DNA of 6,986 nt from Desulfobacteraceae bacterium. Lineage in GTDB: Bacteria; Desulfobacterota; DSM-4660; Desulfatiglandales; Desulfatiglandaceae. Shown here piece by piece: positions 1 through 6,276 of the stretch. Within the stretch, counting starts at the first letter, position 1; the number at the start of each line of letters is the position of its first letter. The stretch spans positions 1 to 6,986 of the forward strand of contig JAUUWD010000084.1 in assembly GCA_030589225.1 (NCBI GenBank). The letters run 5' to 3'. The notes beneath the pieces are model-generated. The model had not been told where the DNA came from. It saw only the letters and a program-made list of their open reading frames with translations, and did no database searches. The position numbers were made by a program, and so were the translations under genes.

Positions 1-14
1 GTAATTATTTCCCT

Positions 15-46
15 ACTCAACCACTTAACCACTCAACTATTCAACG
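15..46. repeat. Degenerate 8-base tandem repeat upstream of dapA
   Basis: Four consecutive 8-base units are seen: ACTCAACC (15-22), ACTTAACC (23-30), ACTCAACT (31-38) and ATTCAACG (39-46). The spacing is exact and the consensus is ACTCAACC. The array ends 13 bases before the dapA Shine-Dalgarno, so it lies in the dapA leader or the gap to the previous gene. No role can be read from the sequence. The array may continue beyond the window's left edge in more decayed form. Confidence 0.7.
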
Positions 47-69
47 AGGTCTAAACTAGGGAGGTTATC

Positions 70-942
70 ATGTTTAAAGGATCAATTGTTGCAATCGTCA
101 CGACGTTTAAAGAAGGAAAAGTGGATGAGGAGGCCTATCGCAGGCTAATTGAGTTTCAGATCGAAAACGGCACCAGCGCTATTGTGCCGTGCGGTACGAC
201 CGGAGAATCGGCCACTTTAAGTGTTGAGGAACATAACCGGGTCATTGATATTGCCGTGGAGGCTGCAAATAAAAGGGTCCCGGTCATCGCGGGGACCGGT
301 GGAAACAGCACCAGGGAAGCCATTGAACTTACAGAGTACGCCAAAAAAGCGGGTGCTGATGCCACCCTGCAGGTAACTCCTTACTATAATAAACCAACCC
401 AGGAAGGTCTTTACCAGCACTTCAAGGCAATCGCAAAGGCAGCACCTTTACCCCAGGTACTTTACAATGTGCCGGGCAGGACCAGCGTCAACATGCTGCC
501 TGAAACCGTAGCCCGCTTAGCGGAACTGCCGGAAGTGGTGGCCATTAAAGAGGCATCTGGGAGTCTTGGCCAGATGGCCGAAATCGTGAGACTCGCAGGA
601 GACAACATCACACTGCTCTCTGGTGACGACAATGTGACCCTTCCGGTTCTTTCCATTGGTGGGAAGGGGGTTGTTTCCGTTGTCGCCAATATTGCCCCGC
701 GAGATACTTCTGATATGGTGGATTTCTGGGAGAAAGGGGATGTTGAAAAAGCCAAAGCGCTTTTTTACAAACTTTTCCCGCTGTGCCAGGCCATGTTTTA
801 TGAGACCAACCCGATTCCTGTGAAGACATCTTTGGCCTTAATGGGAAAGATCAAGGATGAGATGAGGTTGCCCCTATCCCCCATGGCGCCCTCGAATCTG
901 GAAAAACTTAAGAATGCGCTTCAGGAATATGGCCTCCTGTAA
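70..942 (+). CDS. dapA: 4-hydroxy-tetrahydrodipicolinate synthase (DapA)
   Basis: This cytoplasmic enzyme condenses pyruvate with aspartate semialdehyde, the first committed step to diaminopimelate and lysine. The 290-residue product is full length for the family and forms a single TIM barrel. Visible motifs are CGTTGES (41-47, with Thr43/Thr44), TPYYNKP (103-109, Tyr105/Tyr106), YNVPGRT (132-138, with catalytic Tyr132 and substrate-binding Arg137), and the Schiff-base Lys160 in VAIKEASG. The E. coli lysine-site residues His56, Asn80, Glu84 and Tyr106 have equivalents at His55, Asn79, Glu83 and Tyr105 or Tyr106, so feedback inhibition by lysine is plausible (inference). The ATG at 70 has GGGAGG at 59-64, five bases upstream. 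It is the first gene of a run with dapB, which starts 20 bases after its stop. Confidence 0.97.
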   Translation: MFKGSIVAIVTTFKEGKVDEEAYRRLIEFQIENGTSAIVPCGTTGESATLSVEEHNRVIDIAVEAANKRVPVIAGTGGNSTREAIELTEYAKKAGADATLQVTPYYNKPTQEGLYQHFKAIAKAAPLPQVLYNVPGRTSVNMLPETVARLAELPEVVAIKEASGSLGQMAEIVRLAGDNITLLSGDDNVTLPVLSIGGKGVVSVVANIAPRDTSDMVDFWEKGDVEKAKALFYKLFPLCQAMFYETNPIPVKTSLALMGKIKDEMRLPLSPMAPSNLEKLKNALQEYGLL

Positions 943-962
943 GTGAAGATGGAGAAATAGCC

Positions 963-1781
963 ATGATCAAAGCTATTATAGCCGGCGTTGCCGGTCGTAT
1001 GGGAAGGCGAATCATTTCCATGGTCCATCAGAACCCGGATATTGTTTTAAGTGGGGCCTTTGAGCGGCCGGATCATCCCATGGTTAATGAGGTTGCAGGT
1101 CAAGTGGCGGGACTTGGGGAATTGGGTGTTAAAATCGTGGGCGCCCTCAAGGACGTAATCGATCAGGGCGAGGTATTGATAGACTTTACCACTCCTCAGG
1201 CCACCCTGGAAAACATCCGAATGATTGCAACCCAGGGAATTGCCATGGTGATTGGCACTACGGGGATCACTGGCGATACCCTCGAAGAGGTCGAGTCTCT
1301 CGGCAGGAAGACCAAGTGTGTCATGTCACCGAATATGAGTGTTGGGGTCAATGTTATGTTCAAAATCGTCGGAGATGTGGCTCGAATCCTTGGCAAGGAT
1401 TATGACATGGAAATCCTTGAAGCCCACCACAGGCTTAAAAAGGATGCCCCAAGCGGGACTGCCATGCGTCTTGCTCAAATATTGGCTGAGAGCGTGGGGC
1501 GTGATCTTGAAAAAGTGGGCGTGTATGAGCGCAAGGGGGCCATTGGTAAAAGGACCGATGAGGAAATCGGTATACAAACCTGGCGGGCGGGCGATATTAC
1601 AGGGGAACATACAGTCATGTTTGGGGGAATCGGTGAGAGACTGGAAATTATTCACCGTGCCCACAACCGGGATAATTTTGCCCGCGGGGCTGTAAAGGCC
1701 GCGCTGTGGATAATGAAGCAGCCGCAAGGATTATATGATATGCAGGATGTTCTGGGGCTAAAGCGAAGTGAACTAAAGTGA
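963..1781 (+). CDS. dapB: 4-hydroxy-tetrahydrodipicolinate reductase (DapB)
   Basis: It reduces the DapA product to tetrahydrodipicolinate with NAD(P)H in the cytoplasm. The 272-residue length is normal. The N-terminal Rossmann fold shows the nucleotide motif GVAGRMG (8-14) and GTTG (98-101). The C-terminal catalytic domain carries the family signature EAHHRLKKDAPSGTA (153-167), with the acid/base His155 and Lys159 corresponding to E. coli His159 and Lys163. The ATG at 963 follows GGAG at 951-954. The last codons (RSELK) and the stop are built from a 10-base tandem repeat that continues into the gap before dapL, so the extreme C-terminus looks like repeat read-through and not conserved protein. 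dapA lies 20 bases upstream, consistent with one operon. Confidence 0.97.
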   Translation: MIKAIIAGVAGRMGRRIISMVHQNPDIVLSGAFERPDHPMVNEVAGQVAGLGELGVKIVGALKDVIDQGEVLIDFTTPQATLENIRMIATQGIAMVIGTTGITGDTLEEVESLGRKTKCVMSPNMSVGVNVMFKIVGDVARILGKDYDMEILEAHHRLKKDAPSGTAMRLAQILAESVGRDLEKVGVYERKGAIGKRTDEEIGIQTWRAGDITGEHTVMFGGIGERLEIIHRAHNRDNFARGAVKAALWIMKQPQGLYDMQDVLGLKRSELK

Positions 1782-1817
1782 ACTAAAATGCCTAAAGTGT
1801 GCTAAAGTTAGGCACTT
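1766..1817. repeat. 10-base tandem repeat with inverted end between dapB and dapL
   Basis: The unit AAGTGAACTA occurs twice perfectly (1766-1775 and 1776-1785), followed by diverged copies AAATGCCTA (1786-1794), AAGTGTGCTA (1795-1804) and AAGTTAGGC (from 1805). In addition, AAATGCCTAA (1786-1795) and TTAGGCACTT (1808-1817) are inverted copies with one mismatch around a 12-base loop. The hairpin is followed by a short AT tract (TTAATTTT). The array crosses the dapB stop at 1779-1781. It could be a dispersed repeat family, a weak attenuator or an mRNA processing site; the sequence does not decide between these. Confidence 0.75.
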
Positions 1818-1834
1818 AATTTTAAGAGGTAGAA

Positions 1835-3004
1835 ATGAATATTTTTGAAAAGGCAGAAAGACTAAAAAAATTACCTCCTTATCTTTTTAAGGAGATTGAT
1901 CGAAAAAAGACCGAAGTCAGAGCACAAGGAGTGGATATCATTGACCTGGGTATTGGAGATCCTGATCTCCCAACCCCTCCCCACATTATTGAGGCGCTGA
2001 AAAAGGCTGCGGAGGACCCTGCGAACCACAGGTACCCGTCTTATTCAGGAATGGGCGATTTTAAAGAAGCGGTGGCCAAATGGTACCAGGAAAGATTCGG
2101 GGTTGAGCTGGATCCGGATACGGAGGTGGTTTCTCTTATTGGGAGCAAAGAGGGAATCGCGCATTTTCCATTGGCCTTTGTCAATCCGGGCGATGTGGCG
2201 CTGGTACCTGCACCGGCGTATCCTGTTTATCATATTGCCACTATGTTTGCCGGCGGAGAATCCTATTTTATGCCGCTTTTGAGTGAGAACCGTTTCCTGC
2301 CGGACCTTAATGCGATTCCAGACAAAATCACCTCCAGGGCTCGTATCATGTTCATCAACTACCCGAACAATCCTACATCCGCGGTTGCCGACCTGGAGTT
2401 TTTCAGGAAAGCCGTGGAATTTGCAAGAGATAATAATATCCTGGTGTGCCATGATGCAGCTTACACCGAGATGGCTTTTGATGGCTATCGTCCTCCCAGC
2501 TTTCTGGCTGCGGATGGAGCCAAGGAAGTGGGGATTGAATTCCATTCTCTCTCCAAGACCTATAACATGACTGGCTGGCGAATAGGCTTTGCTGTTGGAA
2601 ACCGAGAGGCAATAGACGGGCTTGGCGCCATCAAGAGCAATATTGATTCCGGTGTTTTTCAGGCCGTTCAGATGGCAGGTATAGAGGCCATACGCGGGGA
2701 CCAGTCCTGTGTCAGAGATATGGTTCAAGTTTATTCGAGGCGGCGGGACCTGATGGTCAAGGGGCTCCAGGATGTTGGTTTTGAGGTGGAGTCACCCAGA
2801 GCGACTTTTTATCTGTGGATCAAGGTCCCTGAAGGCTATACATCTGCGGAATTGACCGAGCGTCTGCTGGAGGATGCTGGCCTGGTTGTGACCCCTGGCA
2901 ATGGCTTCGGGGAGCCTGGTGAAGGGTACTTCCGTATCGCGTTGACTCAGAAAAGGGAAAGGCTTGCGGAGGCTGTGCAAAGATTAAAAGCCCTTAGCCT
3001 GTAG
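1835..3004 (+). CDS. dapL: LL-diaminopimelate aminotransferase (DapL)
   Basis: This PLP enzyme converts tetrahydrodipicolinate plus glutamate directly to LL-diaminopimelate, bypassing the succinylase or acetylase steps. The 389-residue product is a full-length class I fold-type I aminotransferase. Visible landmarks are DLGIGDPD (37-44), the phosphate loop GSKEG (103-107), the NPT motif (179-181), PLP-pyridine-binding Asp207 in HDAAY, Schiff-base Lys241 in [14 protein letters not shown], and carboxylate-binding Arg367 in YFRIALT. Placement directly after dapA and dapB is the main reason for choosing DapL over an alanine or aspartate aminotransferase, together with the DapL-like N-terminus ([13 protein letters not shown]). 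The ATG at 1835 has AGAGGT at 1825-1830. A dapF epimerase would be expected nearby but is not in this window. Confidence 0.93.
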   Translation: MNIFEKAERLKKLPPYLFKEIDRKKTEVRAQGVDIIDLGIGDPDLPTPPHIIEALKKAAEDPANHRYPSYSGMGDFKEAVAKWYQERFGVELDPDTEVVSLIGSKEGIAHFPLAFVNPGDVALVPAPAYPVYHIATMFAGGESYFMPLLSENRFLPDLNAIPDKITSRARIMFINYPNNPTSAVADLEFFRKAVEFARDNNILVCHDAAYTEMAFDGYRPPSFLAADGAKEVGIEFHSLSKTYNMTGWRIGFAVGNREAIDGLGAIKSNIDSGVFQAVQMAGIEAIRGDQSCVRDMVQVYSRRRDLMVKGLQDVGFEVESPRATFYLWIKVPEGYTSAELTERLLEDAGLVVTPGNGFGEPGEGYFRIALTQKRERLAEAVQRLKALSL

Positions 3005-3027
3005 ACGGCGAAAGCGCCTTTTCACCA

Positions 3028-3525
3028 ATGACGAAAACAGCTTACATTGGGGTCGGTTCAAATCTTGGCGATAAAATAAACAATTGTCTTAAGGCCGTTG
3101 TCCGGATCGACGATATTTCAGGCTGCAGAGTGACGGCACAATCCGGTTTTTACAGGACACAGCCGGTGGGTGTTAAAGGACAGGACTGGTATGTTAATGG
3201 TGTAATTGTGTTATCTGCTGATATTTCGGCGCAGGATTTACTGAAAAGCCTCTTAGCCATCGAGGTAGATATGGGAAGGGAAAGAAAAAGAAAGTGGGAT
3301 TCAAGGATAATTGACCTGGATATCCTTCTATTTGGAGAAGAGGTGATTTCCGAAAAAGGACTTCAGGTTCCTCACCCGCTGATGCACTCGAGAAGATTTG
3401 TGCTGGTGCCAATGGTTTCTTTGGCACCGGATTTAGTTCATCCTGTGCTCGGAAAAAGCATGGCTGAGTTGCTTGTGGATTCTCCAAAGAAAGAGCAGTC
3501 TGTGGTTCCCATGGAGGTCGCGTAA
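3028..3525 (+). CDS. folK: 2-amino-4-hydroxy-6-hydroxymethyldihydropteridine pyrophosphokinase (FolK)
   Basis: FolK transfers pyrophosphate from ATP to hydroxymethyl-dihydropterin in folate synthesis. The 165-residue product is normal length. It begins with YIGVGSNLGD (6-15) and carries the HPPK signature around RKWDSRIIDLDIL (88-100), with the Mg-binding Asp96 and Asp98 and neighbouring Arg93. It continues with VPHPLMHSRRFVLVP (114-128). The final residues after about 150 are poorly conserved in the family. The gene starts 23 bases after dapL. No convincing Shine-Dalgarno precedes the ATG at 3028; the gap instead holds a small GGCG/CGCC hairpin (3007-3018) followed by TTTT. Initiation may depend on coupling to dapL translation (inference). 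Its stop abuts the next gene's start. Confidence 0.96.
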   Translation: MTKTAYIGVGSNLGDKINNCLKAVVRIDDISGCRVTAQSGFYRTQPVGVKGQDWYVNGVIVLSADISAQDLLKSLLAIEVDMGRERKRKWDSRIIDLDILLFGEEVISEKGLQVPHPLMHSRRFVLVPMVSLAPDLVHPVLGKSMAELLVDSPKKEQSVVPMEVA

Positions 3526-3774
3526 ATGCGACTTCTGATTTTTGCAGTCCTTGCCTACTTGCTTTATCGTGTCTTGAGGAGCTATTTCGGTTCTGGCCAG
3601 AAAATAAGAAAAACTCAAAATGGCGGGGTCATTGACGAGATGGTAAAGGACCCTTTCTGTGACACTTATATACCCGTAAGGGATGCCAAAAGAAGGGTTA
3701 TAGATGGGAGGGAATATTTTTTCTGCAGTGAGGAGTGTGCTGATAAATTTCAAAAGGTAAAGGAGGAATTATGA
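3526..3774 (+). CDS. Small membrane-anchored YHS/TRASH-like cysteine protein
   Basis: The 82-residue protein has an N-terminal hydrophobic segment (about 3-20, [15 protein letters not shown]), a basic stretch, and a cytoplasm-facing or soluble domain from about residue 38. That domain has the pattern [12 protein letters not shown], then [12 protein letters not shown]. Its cysteines are Cys45, Cys67 and Cys71 (C-X21-C-X3-C). This resembles the YHS/TRASH-type metal-binding fold and small PP0621-like proteins; the exact function is unknown. The resemblance suggests metal sensing or handling, but only by family. The ATG immediately follows the folK TAA, and GGAGG at 3513-3517 inside folK is a good Shine-Dalgarno. 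Its TGA overlaps the ATG of the transaldolase gene, so it is tightly coupled on both sides. Confidence 0.85.
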   Translation: MRLLIFAVLAYLLYRVLRSYFGSGQKIRKTQNGGVIDEMVKDPFCDTYIPVRDAKRRVIDGREYFFCSEECADKFQKVKEEL

Positions 3775-4412
3775 AGTTTTTTATTGATACGGCCAATATA
3801 GATGAGATAAAAAAGGCCAATGAATTGGGCATGGTTGACGGTGTGACGACGAATCCGAGCCTGGTTGCCAAAGAGGGGCGGGAGTTCAAAGGGCTTATAA
3901 AGGAAATATGCGATATTGTAGATGGCCCGGTCAGTGCCGAGGTGGTCAGTATGGATGCAGAAGGGATGGTTAAGGAGGCAAGGGAACTGGCCAATCTGGC
4001 TGATAATATTGTTGTAAAAATACCCATGCTGGAAGAGGGCCTAAAGGCAGTAAAGACCTTGGCCCAGGAGGAGATTAATACAAACGTAACCCTTTGTTTT
4101 TCTCCAATTCAGGCATTGATGGCAGCAAAGGCCGGGGCCGCGTATATCAGCCCCTTTGTGGGTAGATTGGACGATATCAGCCACATTGGTATGGAGTTAG
4201 TGGAAGAGATTATCACAATTTATGATAATTACGGCTTTGAAACCGAGGTGATTGTAGCGAGTGTTAGAAATCCAATCCATGTGCTTGATGCAGCCCTAAT
4301 GGGCGCAGACATTGCAACAATACCCTTTAAGGTCATTCAACAGTTAACTAAACATCCTTTGACAGATATTGGTGTGGAAAAATTTCTTGCTGATTGGAAG
4401 AAGCAGGGGTAG
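3771..4412 (+). CDS. Transaldolase, small TalC/FSA family
   Basis: This 213-residue TIM-barrel enzyme moves dihydroxyacetone units in the non-oxidative pentose phosphate pathway, or cleaves fructose 6-phosphate in related members. Visible are GVTTNPSL (24-31), the Schiff-base Lys83 in [16 protein letters not shown] (126-135) and ASVRNP (163-168). Two active-site positions help to split the family: Glu57 in SAEVVS and Phe129 in ISPFVGR. Fructose-6-phosphate aldolases carry Gln and Tyr there, while true transaldolases of this family carry Glu and Phe, so transaldolase activity is favoured (inference from known family chemistry). The ATG overlaps the upstream TGA (ATGA), and AAAGGAGG at 3759-3766 supplies the ribosome site. 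Confidence 0.93.
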   Translation: MKFFIDTANIDEIKKANELGMVDGVTTNPSLVAKEGREFKGLIKEICDIVDGPVSAEVVSMDAEGMVKEARELANLADNIVVKIPMLEEGLKAVKTLAQEEINTNVTLCFSPIQALMAAKAGAAYISPFVGRLDDISHIGMELVEEIITIYDNYGFETEVIVASVRNPIHVLDAALMGADIATIPFKVIQQLTKHPLTDIGVEKFLADWKKQG

Positions 4413-4414
4413 AC

Positions 4415-4999
4415 ATGTTTGCAGCGAGGGTGAAATGGGCTGGAGCTGCTGGTTTGGCACTTTCACTGTTTTTTATCCTTCCAGTTTCCGCAGACATCTA
4501 CCGTTACGTGGACAAGGACGGGGTCTGGCATTTCACCAACGTTCGAACCGACGCCCAATATAAACTATATATCAAAACCACCCGTAAAACACCTTCGACG
4601 TTTATAAAAGAATATGAGGGAATTATCCTTCAGGCTTCAAGACGGTTTGAGGTGGAGGTCTCCTTGGTCAAGGCGATTATCAAGGCTGAATCGTACTTTG
4701 ACCATAAGGCAGTCTCTCACAAGGGAGCACAGGGATTGATGCAGTTGATGCCCCAGACGTCGAATGCCATGGCCGTGGAAAACCCGTTTGATCCGGGAGA
4801 GAATATATTTGGTGGCACGCGATATTTGAGCCTTTTGCTAAAACGTTTTAATAATGACAAAAGGCTCGCAGTGGCCGCATATAATGCCGGCCCGGAAAGA
4901 GTGGAGACCTGTAATGGTATTCCACCCATAGCTGAGACAGAGCGATTTGTGAAAAAGGTCATGAATTATTATCGGGACTATAATACCAAGGATAGATAG
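4415..4999 (+). CDS. Secreted lytic transglycosylase with DUF4124 and SLT domains
   Basis: It cleaves the glycan strands of peptidoglycan in the periplasm. The 194-residue protein starts with a signal peptide (about 1-26, basic MFAARVK then a hydrophobic core, likely cut after VSA). A short DUF4124-type segment follows (DIYRYVDKDGVWHFTNV, 27-43), then a goose-lysozyme-like SLT domain (about 67-187). The catalytic Glu92 lies in KAES, followed by GAQGLMQLMPQT (104-115) and AYNAGP (155-160). The ATG at 4415, two bases after the transaldolase stop, was chosen because AGGGG (4405-4409) precedes it and the signal peptide then starts normally. A TTG at 4394 is in frame but would add seven acidic residues in front of the signal. 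No terminator is visible after the stop. Confidence 0.92.
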   Translation: MFAARVKWAGAAGLALSLFFILPVSADIYRYVDKDGVWHFTNVRTDAQYKLYIKTTRKTPSTFIKEYEGIILQASRRFEVEVSLVKAIIKAESYFDHKAVSHKGAQGLMQLMPQTSNAMAVENPFDPGENIFGGTRYLSLLLKRFNNDKRLAVAAYNAGPERVETCNGIPPIAETERFVKKVMNYYRDYNTKDR

Positions 5000-5024
5000 A
5001 TGTTTGGTTTCTGCTGATTTTTTA

Positions 5025-5052
5025 TTGACAAAGCACATTTGTGGTGTAAAAT
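5025..5052 (+). promoter_or_regulatory. Sigma-70-type promoter of the tRNA unit
   Basis: A perfect -35 box TTGACA (5025-5030) and a -10 box TAAAAT (5047-5052, five of six matches) are separated by 16 bases. The predicted transcription start near 5059 is only a few bases before the tRNA-Gly 5' end at 5066, as expected for a stable-RNA promoter. A T-rich stretch (5018-5023) lies directly upstream. Confidence 0.8.
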
Positions 5053-5065
5053 AATTTATATATAA

Positions 5066-5141
5066 GCGGGAATAGCTCAGCTGGTAGAGCCTCACGTTGC
5101 CAACGTGATTGTCGCGGGTTCAAATCCCGTTTCCCGCTCCA
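5066..5141 (+). tRNA. tRNA-Gly (anticodon GCC)
   Basis: A complete 76-base cloverleaf is seen. Acceptor arms GCGGGAA and TTCCCGC pair perfectly. The D stem is GCTC/GAGC, the anticodon stem TCACG/CGTGA surrounds the loop TTGCCAA with GCC at 5099-5101, and the T arm is GCGGG-TTCAAAT-CCCGT. The discriminator is T, usual for bacterial tRNA-Gly, and CCA (5139-5141) is encoded. It is the first gene of a two-tRNA unit with tRNA-Cys, the same Gly-Cys order known from E. coli glyW-cysT. Confidence 0.98.
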
Positions 5142-5181
5142 TAACATATTACTTCCGCGAAATTCATAGATGTTGATTTAG

Positions 5182-5257
5182 GGCGGCATAGCCAAGAGGC
5201 TAAGGCAGCGGTCTGCAAAACCGTTATTCATCGGTTCGACTCCGATTGCCGCCTCCA
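5182..5257 (+). tRNA. tRNA-Cys (anticodon GCA)
   Basis: A complete 76-base cloverleaf is seen. Acceptor arms GGCGGCA/TGCCGCC are perfect. The D stem is GCC/GGC, the anticodon stem GCGGT/ACCGT holds CTGCAAA with GCA at 5215-5217, and the T arm is ATCGG-TTCGACT-CCGAT. The discriminator is T and CCA (5255-5257) is encoded. It lies 40 bases after tRNA-Gly and just before a terminator, so both are probably cut from one precursor. I see no downstream copy of its 3' end that would mark an integrated element. Confidence 0.98.
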
Positions 5258-5266
5258 GTGAGGCAT

Positions 5267-5309
5267 AAAGGGTTTGCAAGGATTATCAATGACTTGCAAG
5301 CCCTTTTTT
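5267..5309 (+). terminator. Rho-independent terminator of the tRNA unit
   Basis: GGGTTTGCAAG (5270-5280) pairs with CTTGCAAGCCC (5293-5303) in an 11-base stem with one G-T pair and a 12-base loop. Three upstream A residues (5267-5269) can extend the stem into the six T residues at 5304-5309. It starts 10 bases after the tRNA-Cys CCA and closes the tRNA transcript. Confidence 0.93.
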
Positions 5310-5373
5310 CTGCTTCCCTCTGAAGGAAGGGGGCATTCTGTAAGAATTAAAAACTGTAGGAAAGGAGTTAACG

Positions 5374-5868
5374 ATGAAAGAAGTAGATTACATGGCTGTC
5401 GCTGAAAAGGCGATGAATCAGATTAAGCAAGGGGCGTTTTTGACCGTCAGGGCAGGGGAAGCGCTCAACACCATGACCATCGGATGGGCCACCATCGGAT
5501 ATGTATGGAGAAGACCTGTCTTCATGGTCCTGGTCCGCGATTCCAGGCACACCTTCGGGATCATCGAGAAGGCTGCCGACTTCACCGTGTCCGTACCCAT
5601 GACCGACATGAAGGATGCGATCATGTTCTGCGGGACCAAATCCGGTCGGGATTATGACAAGTATAAGGAGTGCGGTCTGGAACTTGCCGAGGCGAGGAAG
5701 GTGGTCTCACCAATTATCAACACGCCGGGTATTCATTTTGAATGCAAGATCGTCTTCAAGGCGGCCATGGACCCTGCTTACCTGGATGCGGAGTACGAAA
5801 AGCTCTATCCGGAAAAGGACTACCATACCCTCTATTTCGGTGAGATCCGGGATTGCTATGAAATCTGA
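5374..5868 (+). CDS. Flavin reductase-like FMN-binding protein
   Basis: The 164-residue product matches the flavin reductase/FMN-binding split-barrel family, whose members bind FMN and either reduce it with NAD(P)H or act as small flavoproteins. The typical core is visible: NTMTIGWATIGYVWRRPVF (32-50), then VLVRDSRHTFGII (52-64), and FCGTKSGRDYDKYKECGL (85-102). Cys86 and Cys100 lie in that last motif. The C-terminal part (121-156) returns to strand-like sequence. The physiological partner is unknown and the gene stands alone. The ATG at 5374 has AAAGGAG at 5361-5367; a second ATG at codon 7 is less well placed. Codons favour C or G at third positions more than the lysine genes upstream, a mild hint of a different history. 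An imperfect inverted repeat overlaps its 3' end. Confidence 0.87.
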   Translation: MKEVDYMAVAEKAMNQIKQGAFLTVRAGEALNTMTIGWATIGYVWRRPVFMVLVRDSRHTFGIIEKAADFTVSVPMTDMKDAIMFCGTKSGRDYDKYKECGLELAEARKVVSPIINTPGIHFECKIVFKAAMDPAYLDAEYEKLYPEKDYHTLYFGEIRDCYEI

Positions 5869-5904
5869 ACCTGTCAGAATGAAAAATTTGATCCCCGGTC
5901 TCAC
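5840..5904. repeat. Imperfect 14-base inverted repeat spanning the flavin reductase stop
   Basis: GTGAGATCCGGGAT (5840-5853) pairs with ATCCCCGGTCTCAC (5891-5904): twelve Watson-Crick pairs, one G-T pair and one C-C mismatch, around a 37-base loop that contains the stop codon. No T-run follows, so it is not a typical intrinsic terminator. It could protect the 3' end of the mRNA, or be chance. Confidence 0.45.
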
Positions 5905-5959
5905 GTGCTATTATCATTGAAGTAGTTGGGCGTTGTAGCGCTTGATGAATAGTTACATA

Positions 5960-5986
5960 TTGATAGTTTTGCATTAACATTATAAG
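5960..5986 (+). promoter_or_regulatory. Possible promoter of the DUF433 gene
   Basis: TTGATA (5960-5965) and TATAAG (5981-5986) resemble -35 and -10 boxes, but the spacer is only 15 bases, which is short. A second -10-like TATAGT lies at 5989-5994. The surrounding DNA is AT-rich, so such matches are expected by chance. A promoter in the 168-base gap is reasonable because the gene is isolated, but this exact placement is weak. Confidence 0.25.
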
Positions 5987-6036
5987 AATATAGTACCGAG
6001 AGTATTTAATATCTTGAGAGAGGAAGGAAAATCGTT

Positions 6037-6276
6037 ATGGCAGCATTGCAACCTTTTGGTCGTATCACGATAGATCCGGATATCATGAATGGTAGGCCCT
6101 GTATAAGAGGTATGCGCGTTCAGGTATCTTTGATACTAAATTTAGTGGCAAATGGTATGACAACAAAGGAAATAATCAAAGCCTACCCTTATATAGAATC
6201 TGAAGATATATCTCAATGCCTCCATTACGCGGCATGGTTGTCTGAAGATCCCATTGAACTGTTGGCCGAGGGATAG
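6037..6276 (+). CDS. DUF433 protein (VapB-like antitoxin family)
   Basis: The 79-residue protein matches the DUF433 family. It has the opening RITIDPDIMNGRPCIRGMRV (9-28), a helical middle (VSLILNLVANGMTTKEIIKAYP, 30-51) and the end IESEDISQCLHYAAWL (53-68). The fold is helix-turn-helix-like. Family members are commonly encoded just upstream of a DUF5615 PIN-like nuclease and are regarded as antitoxins; that role is known only by family here. The ATG at 6037 follows AGGAAGG at 6021-6027. The sequence after the stop contains no full-length partner, only a 13-codon reading frame beginning GTG at 6282 that reads VKFL. The gene and its flanks are AT-richer than the lysine operon, as expected for an accessory gene. 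Confidence 0.88.
   Translation: MAALQPFGRITIDPDIMNGRPCIRGMRVQVSLILNLVANGMTTKEIIKAYPYIESEDISQCLHYAAWLSEDPIELLAEG

Noticed and set aside
1326..1727. 133-codon open frame on the minus strand inside dapB, with a 118-codon frame on the plus strand
   Set aside because: Both overlap a full-length, motif-confirmed dapB in other frames and have no recognisable domain or ribosome site.
2045..2728. 227-codon minus-strand open frame inside dapL
   Set aside because: It is antisense to a gene with all catalytic PLP motifs. Its composition shows no known fold, so it is a codon-bias shadow.
5066..5257. tRNA-Gly/tRNA-Cys pair as an integration site for a mobile element
   Set aside because: No integrase gene and no repeated copy of either tRNA 3' end is seen downstream in the window. 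The tRNAs are followed at once by their own terminator.
5313..5329. CTTCC/GGAAG inverted pair upstream of the flavin reductase gene
   Set aside because: Only five pairs with no T-run. The strong terminator just upstream already ends the tRNA transcript.
5615..5920. 101-codon plus-strand frame overlapping the flavin reductase gene
   Set aside because: Arg- and Ser-rich composition typical of an out-of-frame read, no ribosome site, and the overlapping gene is well supported.
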